From the NCBI GenBank assembly GCA_947593615.1, contig CANQDR010000014.1:1-48521 (forward strand): a stretch of DNA of 48,521 nucleotides, read 5' to 3'. Source of the stretch: an uncultured Clostridia bacterium. Lineage in GTDB: Bacteria; Bacillota; Clostridia; Oscillospirales; Acutalibacteraceae. Under the pieces are notes generated by a model. The model was not told where the DNA came from. It saw only the letters and a list, made by a program, of their open reading frames with translations, and searched no databases. The position numbers were made by a program, and so were the translations under genes. Shown here piece by piece: positions 41,970 to 48,521 of this stretch. The stretch's first letter is position 1. Each line of letters starts with the position of its first letter.

Positions 41970-42033
41970 GAATAATATTACAGAAATAATACATATTTTG
42001 CGCTTTTAAAGAATGTAAGGAGCTAATATTAAA

Positions 42034-42264
42034 ATGAAAAAAGATTATATAAATTCAATCGTATACAATAAATACTCAGATGGTAAAATTATTTACTATG
42101 TTGTTAAAGCATTTGACGGTCAGACGCTAAGAGTTGAACAGTTAAAAACACAACCTAAAGATGATATTGGAGAAGCTATCAGCCTTCAGGAATTTTATAA
42201 CAACGATAGGGTGAATATCGTCTACTATAGTTACGGACAATATGATGTTTCGGTCGGTGGCTAA
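42034..42264 (+). CDS. Small hypothetical protein, paralogue of the 34305 gene
   Basis: A 76-aa protein with AAGGAG upstream of its ATG. Residues 17-38 (GKIIYYVVKAFDGQTLRVEQ) match the 34305 product; the remainder (ISLQEFYNNDRVNIVYYSYG) is family-specific and rich in Tyr and Asn. No known function. It stands between the palindrome and the serine recombinase and appears to be the intact copy of a tandem pair. Confidence 0.7.
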   Translation: MKKDYINSIVYNKYSDGKIIYYVVKAFDGQTLRVEQLKTQPKDDIGEAISLQEFYNNDRVNIVYYSYGQYDVSVGG

Positions 42265-42332
42265 AAAAATTAATGAGAGTAGACAACATCACCTTAATGT
42301 ATTTATATGATAAACTCTTTGCATCAAGATGT

Positions 42333-42400
42333 AATATACCCCCTCCGATTTTAGTATTATTTTAAAGGGTATATTAAAATAATGCTTGACAAGGTATATT
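42333..42400. promoter_or_regulatory. Three GGTATATT-type sites around the recombinase promoter
   Basis: AATATACCC (42333-42341) and GGGTATATT (42367-42375) form an inverted pair; a third copy AGGTATATT (42392-42400) lies in the promoter spacer. The arrangement suits repression by looping, possibly by the recombinase itself. Confidence 0.5.
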
Positions 42401-42414
42401 TTGAGTGATATAAT
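42386..42414 (+). promoter_or_regulatory. Consensus sigma-A promoter of the serine recombinase
   Basis: TTGACA (42386-42391), 17 bp, TATAAT (42409-42414): a perfect consensus, 47 bp before the start codon. Confidence 0.92.
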
Positions 42415-42461
42415 AATATCAATTTAAAGGAATGATAATATTTACACTAAGGAGAGATAAA

Positions 42462-43148
42462 ATGCCTAATTATGGTTACGCCCGTATTTCAAAACCTTCA
42501 CAAAGTATTGAACGTCAAGTAAGGAACATAAAAAAATTCGATAACAAGGCAAAAATATATCAAGAAGCATATACAGGCACAAAGCAAGACCGACCACAAT
42601 GGTTAAAGTTATTAAAAGACTTAAAACCAGGTGATACAATTATATTTGATTCTGTCAGCAGGATGAGCCGTAACGCTGATGATGGTTACAAAGCATACGA
42701 AGAACTATATAATAAAGGTATCAATTTAATATTTTTAAAAGAAAGGCATATTGATACATCAACATACAGGGATGCGTTAAATCAGCAAATAGCCACGACA
42801 GGTAACGAAATAGCTGATACATATATTGAAGCAACAAATAAAGTGTTAATGATACTTGCAAAGCAGCAAATAAAATTAGCATTTGAACAAGCCCAAAAAG
42901 AAGTTGACGATTTACACAAGCGAACATCTGAGGGTATGCAAACCGCAAAACTAAATGGTAAACAGATAGGTAGAAAAAAAGGTGCAATTATAACAACAAA
43001 GAAAAGTACTGAAGCAAAAAAAGTAATATTAAAACATTCTATTGACTTTGGCGGCGGTTTAACCGATAAAGAAGTTATGCAGATGATAGGCAGTATATCA
43101 CGCAACACATTCTATAAATATAAAAAAGAGTTAAGAACGGGAATATAA
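42462..43148 (+). CDS. Serine recombinase of the resolvase/invertase family
   Basis: A 228-aa protein from the ATG at 42462, which has AAGGAGAG five bases upstream; a longer frame from 42432 has none. It starts MPNYGYARISKPSQSIERQ with the nucleophile Ser in YARIS, and contains DSVSRMSRNADDGYKAYEEL with the catalytic Arg residues. A long helix (QQIKLAFEQAQKEVDDLHKR) and a C-terminal HTH (LTDKEVMQMIGSISRNTFYK) follow. It probably resolves multimers of the excised element or inverts a segment. It lies next to attR, opposite the tyrosine integrase. Confidence 0.92.
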   Translation: MPNYGYARISKPSQSIERQVRNIKKFDNKAKIYQEAYTGTKQDRPQWLKLLKDLKPGDTIIFDSVSRMSRNADDGYKAYEELYNKGINLIFLKERHIDTSTYRDALNQQIATTGNEIADTYIEATNKVLMILAKQQIKLAFEQAQKEVDDLHKRTSEGMQTAKLNGKQIGRKKGAIITTKKSTEAKKVILKHSIDFGGGLTDKEVMQMIGSISRNTFYKYKKELRTGI

Positions 43149-43150
43149 TA

Positions 43151-43179
43151 TTGACTTTTTTTAATTGATTCGATATAAT
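43151..43179 (+). promoter_or_regulatory. Outward-facing promoter at the right end of the element
   Basis: TTGACT (43151-43156), 17 bp, TATAAT (43174-43179). It points towards attR; in the excised circle it would read across attP toward the integrase. Two small hairpins, AATGTG/CACATT (43201-43220) and ATTGAT/ATCAAT (43225-43249), lie between it and attR. Confidence 0.75.
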
Positions 43180-43288
43180 GTGTTTAGGATATTAAAAAAT
43201 AATGTGGTTAACTTCACATTTAGTATTGATTTAAGTTAGATATATCAATGATTTAAAAGCATTTGCATATTGCTGATAATAACCATTT

Positions 43289-43378
43289 CGTTGAGATGAT
43301 GGGTCTTATCGGAATGGGCAACAACCCGATGGTAGGCGCTACGGTTGCCTGCGCAGTTGCAGTTTATGAAGGTATGAA
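43289..43378. repeat. attR: right copy of the insertion-site duplication, with displaced gene end
   Basis: Homologous to attL over 90 bp, 50 bp identical at 43329-43378. Downstream it continues with the true chromosomal end of the GGGtGRT gene (EGMNK and stop at about 43384). No start codon with ribosome binding site precedes it, so it is a remnant, not a gene. Confidence 0.9.
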
Positions 43379-43414
43379 CAAATAATTTATTGTTGAGCTA
43401 TATAACATTTTGAA

Positions 43415-43448
43415 TTTGCCCTGTCCCGAATTGCGCGGACAGGGCAAA
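43415..43448. other. Perfect 12-bp hairpin behind the displaced gene end
   Basis: TTTGCCCTGTCC (43415-43426) and GGACAGGGCAAA (43437-43448). A run of A, not T, follows on the plus strand, so it is not a canonical terminator on that strand. Probably part of the original 3' region of the GGGtGRT operon. Confidence 0.6.
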
Positions 43449-43485
43449 AATGTTTCTGTGACAGAAAATATAATAATTTAAACAA

Positions 43486-43524
43486 AAAACTGGCTTCGTT
43501 TTTAACGGAGTCAGTTTTGTTTTT
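43486..43524 (+). terminator. Intrinsic terminator, original end of the GGGtGRT operon
   Basis: AAAACTGGCTTCGTT (43486-43500) pairs with AACGGAGTCAGTTTT (43504-43518), two G-U pairs, then TTTTGTTTTT. The stretch 43525-43824 behind it holds no gene that I can recognise. Confidence 0.8.
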
Positions 43525-43824
43525 AGCTGAATACGCTGATGATTTGTAATATATTGAATGATTTGGTCGCTGTTGCGTTGCTGCTTGGTGTCAAAAGCAT
43601 ATACATACTACTCTAATTATATGTATATTTAAAACTAAAACTGCATTTCCCGCACTTTCAGCAAAATAAAATACACTTTAAGTAATTGACTTCTCTTAAT
43701 TTATAAGAATAATAAACACCAAAGCGATTATAAAACTTATTCATTTTGTCAATGACAACTACGAAATCTGACAAAGTATTATTTACTAAAAAATAAAAAA
43801 ATATGAAATATATACAAAAAATTA

Positions 43825-43853
43825 TTGTAATGTTTAATAAATTATGATATAAT
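43825..43853 (+). promoter_or_regulatory. Promoter of the RHS-repeat wall protein gene
   Basis: TTGTAA (43825-43830), 17 bp, TATAAT (43848-43853), leaving an untranslated leader of about 75 nt before the start codon. Confidence 0.7.
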
Positions 43854-43933
43854 TTATTCGCAAGGTGAAAGATTTTAACAAGCACTTGCTTTGCAGCAAA
43901 CCAAAATAATATTTTTACTGAGGAGGCATTACA

Positions 43934-46900
43934 ATGATTGGAAAGAAAACATTAAGAAACACAATTGCAGTTATACTAACAGTAATTATAGGGTTAATGG
44001 TGCCTGTGCAGGCAGCGTCTGTAACATTGCCTAAAGAAGAAAAGACATTCTCATCTTTTTCTGGTATTCAGGGCAGTACTGATAGTATTGGCAATATCAT
44101 AACGGAAATTTCCGACAAAAGAACAGAAACCACTAAAGAATTTATGCTTGATGACGGCACGACAATGATTGCCGAATACAATCAGCCCGTTCACTATAAA
44201 AATGACAAGGGCAAGTGGGTCGAGTATAACAACAGTTTAATTACAGACACTTCTACTTCCACAGCAGACGAAGTATCAAACGGAAATTATACAAACAAAA
44301 ACAGTGATATTGACATTAAGCTGTCAAACAAAGCAAAATCAAATAATATGGTAAAACTCAGTTCTGACAATTATTCAATAAGCTGGGGTTATGACAACGC
44401 AAATAAAAGTAAAATCAACATTGTAAAAAATGAGGACAAGCTTGTCGGCAACGAAAAGTTTACTGATTTAAAAAATATTACTTCCGAAGCAAAGTATGAA
44501 GAAGTCTACAAAAATGTTGACCTGCAATACTTTGTAACATCAACAGGAATAAAAGAAAACATTATTATGAAAAATTCTGATGTTCAGAATGAGTTTAACA
44601 TTACATATAAAATCAAAAATTTAACGGCTAAGCAAAAAGACGATTACTCCATTACATTGTATAACAAAGAAAACAAAGCCGTTTATACAATTTCAGCACC
44701 GTATATGACCGACGCCAAGGGCGAGTCAAGCAATCAGATTAAGCTGGAGCTTGCCAGTCAGAAGGGCGGTAATCTGAAAGTAAGGCTTACAGCCGACTAT
44801 TGGTTTATTCACTCAATAGGAAGAAGCTTTCCGATTACTGTTGACCCGGAGATAACAAATAAGCTGACAAAAGACTTGAGTTTTGCGGAGGGTGTAGGCG
44901 ACATTTATCATTCCTACGGACCATACTATGCTTCAAATGATTCATATCTTATTGCAAAGTTAAACAGTCTGCCGGAACTTAATGACGGAGAAAAAATTGT
45001 AAGCGCAAAATTTAATTTTGAGACTACAAACGGCAGCACGCTGTTTACAAATGAAAATGATAGTCCGATAATTATTAATGCGCACAAATTAACGGCTCTT
45101 AATGGCGGAGGGAAGTATGATTCAACCGTTTTGGATTATGATTCTCTTACTTACAATGATAATCAATATCTTAGCTTTGATTTGACCAAAACAGTCAACG
45201 AATGGTATGAGAACGGAGATGAAATTGACGGTTTTATACTTGAAGCATTTGATACTGTCGGCTCTAAAAAAATTACATTTAAAGAGGCATCAAAAACCTC
45301 GGTAACTCCGTCCGTAACTATAGTTTATAAAGATTTTACGGGCACAGAGAGCAACCTCACATATCACACAGTCAATGTTGGTCATAATGCACAGGCGTCG
45401 GTATCGGACTATCTGGGCAATCTGGTGATCAGACAGAATTTGTACGAGGGAACCGGCTCAAGAATGCCTGTAACACTTACAGCGACCTACAACAGCATTA
45501 ATTACAACAAAATATTCGAAAACGGTTCGCCAAGCGGATACGGATGGCAGTTTTCGTTTAATCAATATGTAAGAGACGCAGGCACAACGCTTGCAAAAGC
45601 GGGATATAACTATATCTATACCGATTCTGACGGGACCGACCACTATCTGAAAAAGTCAGATGACAGTGATGAGTGGTATGATGAGGACGGATTGGGAATT
45701 ACGCTTACAAAAGATGCAAACAATCTTTTCATAGACAACGGAACAACAACGCAGACATATGAACTAACGTCCGCAGGCGGGAAACTGCTGTCAGAGAAAG
45801 ACGAGCACAATAATACTGTTACATATACTTACACTGACGGCAATGTCACAAAGATTACCGACGGTTCGGGAAGAGTGTTTAATATTACATATTATACCAA
45901 TTCCAATGGATCGAAACGAGTAAAAAATATTAAGCTGCCCGATAGAACACAAATTACCTTTAATTATACTTCAACTGACGAAGATAAAATAAGCTATATT
46001 GAATTACCCGACAAGATCGTATCATTATTTACTTATAATGATAGCGGAATAATAAAAACTGTACAACAAGCTTATAATGTAGCTCCGTTTTCCTATGGAA
46101 CAAAACTTGATTTCACTTATAACAATAAACATCAAGTAACAAAACTATTAGAATACGGCAGCGACGGTTCAGAAGGCAATTATCTTGATATTATCTATGG
46201 AAACGACAACACCACCGTATTTTCAGACCGCCGCGGAAGAAACGTAACCTATACCTTTGACAACAGCGGCAATCAGGTATCGGTGCTCAACGCAAACGGA
46301 TATCTTGAAAGCGGCGACACAAGCGGAATGTCAATATCAACAGGGGCAGATTCGTTTACAAAGAACTATATAACAGAATCAACCGAACAAAGTGCAATCG
46401 GAAGCGGAAAATATTTCATGTTGATTAATGGCGGAACTTCCGAAGTCGTAAGTACAGGAGGTATTTGTGCAATTGATAAATCCGAACCTTCTGTAGAAAA
46501 CGGTAATGTTCAGTATTTAGGAAGTACTTCGCTAAAAGTGTCAAACCCTGTTTCTTCAACTGATTCTGCATTTTTCACAGGTGTTGCACATCAATTCAAT
46601 GATACTTCCTTTAACGGTAAAGATGTAACATTCTCTACCTACGCAAAAACTAAAAATATAAAACAAATTTACGGCAGCGGAGCAATCGGAGCAATACTTA
46701 AAATTAAATGTTTCGATTCAAGCGGAAAATCATTAGAAGAAGTAAACAGCATTGGATTAGACGGCACGCAGGATTGGCAAAGATTAAGCGTTACTGCAAC
46801 AGTTCCTGTAAGTACAAGCTATTTCAGGGTTTATTGTATGGTTAGATATTCATCAGGAACAGCATGGTTTGACTGCTTACAGCTTGAAGAAGGCAGCTGC

Positions 46901-48521
46901 GCAAATGACTTTAACGCATTGCAGAACGGCAATTTTGAAAACAACGAATATTGGCTTACAAATGAAAACAAGTCAATCTCAGTGCAAGACGGAACAGTTG
47001 TACTAAACGGAGAAGCAGGTGCTTATGATAATGAAACGACTGCACAAGAAACAACTGTTGATAATAATAACTCTAGTTCTCAAGAACAATTGCCTACAAT
47101 GTCGTATGTTACAAATTATAAAGTACCCGACTCATATTTATTCAAATATGATGAATATGGAAATGTTATTGATGAATTTCATGGAACAGTAGATAAAACT
47201 ATTCAGAAAATATATCTAGTAGAAACTGAAGAAACAACACCAACGGAATCCGCAACAGAAGCAAAACCTGTATCACCATTGCCTGATGATAACACGGCTT
47301 CAAATAATATACTTAGTAATAACTATATTTATCAAAATGTAAAAGTCGGCAGAGCAGGAGTTGTGTTTAATCTTTTGGGCGAAGCACAGGCAAAGTCAGT
47401 GCCGCTTACAAATGAGAACAGAACATTCGGAATAGCGCTTAATATCTATTACAAAGATAACGAAATTCCCGAAACTCACTATCAGGAATTCAATGCCGAT
47501 ACGGTACATCGACAAAGTATAAGTATGGCAGTATCACCAAATGATATGGAAACTGTCATTGATCATGTTGCATTTGCGTTTGTTTACGGTTATAATAAAA
47601 ATGTAATGACAATATATAATGCGATGCTCAATTTCTCACCATTATCTTTTGAAGAATCAACAGAAGATGATAATTCATCAACGGATAATAATACCACAAC
47701 AAACAATCTTGAATATGACGGATATATATACTGTGAAACATTGGGTGAAAGCAAAAATACAACTGAGCAATATATGCAAAATTCAAAAACATATGATACA
47801 ACGGGAAATTACGTAATTTCTGAAACTAATCAGGCCGGAGGAACAGTAGAATATACCTATGACGTAAACGGCAATGTAACCTCAACCACCGACGGCGAAA
47901 AAAATGTTGTGAATTATACATATAATTCGTCGGGTAATATCTCGCAGGTGAGCAGTTATGACGCTCAAAATAAATATTATTATAGCAGTACGGGGAATAT
48001 TTCTGCAATTGACCACAACAATTTTAGATATACATTTAATTATGATGTGTTTAATAATCTTATTTCAACAAAGATTGGTAATGTAGAAATAGCAAGCAAT
48101 ACCTATAATTCACATAACGGTATGCTTGAAAAAACAACCTATGCAAACGGTGATTATCTTGAATATCTTTATGATGTATATGACAATATAATCAGAATTA
48201 GCGGAGAAAACGGCATTCTTGCAATGTTTGTTTACAATAAAAAAGGATTGGTATCAAAAGTAATTGATACACAAAACGGTACAACAACATACTATTACTA
48301 CGATTTCAATGGAAGTGTAACGGGAGAATACCGTCAGTCTGATAATGCAGAATTGTCTTACTATCTTAGCTATGACAGCGACGGCAATCAGGTTGAAAAG
48401 ACTTCTGTAAACGGACACATAAAGACAATCACGAGAGGAAGTGTTGAAAACAGTTCATATGTAAGCAATGACGGAATAAAAGTAAGTGCAATAACTGATG
48501 ATTTCGGCAGAGCGACACGGA
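43934..48521 (+). CDS. Secreted RHS/YD-repeat wall-associated protein, 3' end outside window
   Basis: An open frame of 1529 codons from an ATG with GAGGAGG seven bases upstream to the right edge. A signal peptide (KKTLRNTIAVILTVIIGLMV, cleavage likely after VQA, about residue 27) is followed by a segment common in such proteins (MLDDGTTMIAEYNQPVHYKN), a DNRLRE-like domain (about 315-475), an RHS core from about 490 with YD repeats (YTYTDGNVTKITDGSGR near 630), a carbohydrate-binding-like insertion (about 858-985), a Thr/Ser/Asn-rich linker, and renewed YD repeats from about 1300 (YTYDVNGNVTSTTDGEKN). WapA-like proteins often end in a variable toxin domain; here that end is not visible. Confidence 0.88.
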   Translation, partial: MIGKKTLRNTIAVILTVIIGLMVPVQAASVTLPKEEKTFSSFSGIQGSTDSIGNIITEISDKRTETTKEFMLDDGTTMIAEYNQPVHYKNDKGKWVEYNNSLITDTSTSTADEVSNGNYTNKNSDIDIKLSNKAKSNNMVKLSSDNYSISWGYDNANKSKINIVKNEDKLVGNEKFTDLKNITSEAKYEEVYKNVDLQYFVTSTGIKENIIMKNSDVQNEFNITYKIKNLTAKQKDDYSITLYNKENKAVYTISAPYMTDAKGESSNQIKLELASQKGGNLKVRLTADYWFIHSIGRSFPITVDPEITNKLTKDLSFAEGVGDIYHSYGPYYASNDSYLIAKLNSLPELNDGEKIVSAKFNFETTNGSTLFTNENDSPIIINAHKLTALNGGGKYDSTVLDYDSLTYNDNQYLSFDLTKTVNEWYENGDEIDGFILEAFDTVGSKKITFKEASKTSVTPSVTIVYKDFTGTESNLTYHTVNVGHNAQASVSDYLGNLVIRQNLYEGTGSRMPVTLTATYNSINYNKIFENGSPSGYGWQFSFNQYVRDAGTTLAKAGYNYIYTDSDGTDHYLKKSDDSDEWYDEDGLGITLTKDANNLFIDNGTTTQTYELTSAGGKLLSEKDEHNNTVTYTYTDGNVTKITDGSGRVFNITYYTNSNGSKRVKNIKLPDRTQITFNYTSTDEDKISYIELPDKIVSLFTYNDSGIIKTVQQAYNVAPFSYGTKLDFTYNNKHQVTKLLEYGSDGSEGNYLDIIYGNDNTTVFSDRRGRNVTYTFDNSGNQVSVLNANGYLESGDTSGMSISTGADSFTKNYITESTEQSAIGSGKYFMLINGGTSEVVSTGGICAIDKSEPSVENGNVQYLGSTSLKVSNPVSSTDSAFFTGVAHQFNDTSFNGKDVTFSTYAKTKNIKQIYGSGAIGAILKIKCFDSSGKSLEEVNSIGLDGTQDWQRLSVTATVPVSTSYFRVYCMVRYSSGTAWFDCLQLEEGSCANDFNALQNGNFENNEYWLTNENKSISVQDGTVVLNGEAGAYDNETTAQETTVDNNNSSSQEQLPTMSYVTNYKVPDSYLFKYDEYGNVIDEFHGTVDKTIQKIYLVETEETTPTESATEAKPVSPLPDDNTASNNILSNNYIYQNVKVGRAGVVFNLLGEAQAKSVPLTNENRTFGIALNIYYKDNEIPETHYQEFNADTVHRQSISMAVSPNDMETVIDHVAFAFVYGYNKNVMTIYNAMLNFSPLSFEESTEDDNSSTDNNTTTNNLEYDGYIYCETLGESKNTTEQYMQNSKTYDTTGNYVISETNQAGGTVEYTYDVNGNVTSTTDGEKNVVNYTYNSSGNISQVSSYDAQNKYYYSSTGNISAIDHNNFRYTFNYDVFNNLISTKIGNVEIASNTYNSHNGMLEKTTYANGDYLEYLYDVYDNIIRISGENGILAMFVYNKKGLVSKVIDTQNGTTTYYYYDFNGSVTGEYRQSDNAELSYYLSYDSDGNQVEKTSVNGHIKTITRGSVENSSYVSNDGIKVSAITDDFGRATR

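Larger units (their letters stand above)
29588..43378 (+). mobile_element. 13.8-kb integrated element with orphan tape measure protein
   Basis: Bounded by attL and attR and clearly richer in A+T than the flanks. It holds a tyrosine recombinase next to attL, small unknown genes, an attenuated leader RNA, an HNH protein, a helicase/ATPase, a phage tape measure protein, and a serine recombinase next to attR. It lacks terminase, portal, capsid, relaxase and conjugation genes. It could be a phage satellite, a reduced prophage, or an integrative plasmid-like element. Confidence 0.85.

Noticed and set aside
29588..43378. Complete prophage
   Set aside because: Only the tape measure protein is a virion gene; terminase, portal, capsid, tail tube and lysis genes are missing.
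43289..43384. Independent small gene in attR
   Set aside because: It is a displaced gene end: no ribosome binding site, and the frame matches the last codons of the GGGtGRT gene.

Overview
The window looks like chromosomal DNA of a Gram-positive gut Clostridia-type bacterium, probably of the Oscillospiraceae/Ruminococcaceae kind (inferred from gene content, not searched). Reasons: strong AAGGAGG ribosome binding sites, sigma-A style promoters, an hrcA-grpE-dnaK-dnaJ-prmA heat-shock operon behind a perfect CIRCE operator, and the scaffold-protein/GGGtGRT gene pair. A block of ordinary chromosome (about 12.0-29.6 kb, resuming at 43.4 kb) is flanked or interrupted by two mobile regions of different composition.

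Region 1 (1 to about 11.95 kb) is the end of a mobilizable element that continues left of the window. It has a partial mobC gene, a seven-copy 17-bp direct-repeat array, an oriT-like pair of inverted repeats, a small HTH gene, then a one-direction defence cassette: hsdR, an Mrr-like nuclease, hsdM, hsdS, a HEPN-type protein with an RNKVVH motif, and a 903-aa SF1 helicase whose N-terminus also carries an R-x4-H motif. It closes with transposon debris: a truncated tnpV, a truncated XRE regulator meeting it tail to tail, and a full-length tnpV.

Region 2 (about 12.0-29.6 kb) is chromosomal core: a membrane protein, prmA, dnaJ, dnaK, grpE and hrcA on the minus strand; then on the plus strand rpsT, two small membrane proteins, a MIF-like tautomerase, yjbQ, ddl, murF, a luxE-luxC type acyl-reduction pair without luciferase, a lysR/eamA divergent pair, and the operon of an Fe-S scaffold-like protein and the GGGtGRT protein.

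Region 3 (about 29.59-43.38 kb) is a 13.8-kb A+T-rich element inserted in the last codons of the GGGtGRT gene. The final 90 bp of that gene recur at the far end with three synonymous differences and a 50-bp identical stretch, so the two copies are attL and attR. The element carries a short tyrosine recombinase, a promoter-structured RNA-terminator unit of about 290 nt ahead of an HNH protein and a divergent helicase/ATPase, several small unknown proteins, a 2.1-kaa phage tail tape measure protein with no other virion gene, and a serine recombinase under a consensus promoter. This is the most novel part: a replicon- or satellite-like element with an orphan tape measure and an apparently attenuated leader RNA.

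Region 4 (43.4 kb to the end) resumes the chromosome: hairpins and a terminator that probably once served the GGGtGRT operon, then a very large secreted RHS/YD-repeat wall protein running off the right edge, so its C-terminal domain is not visible.
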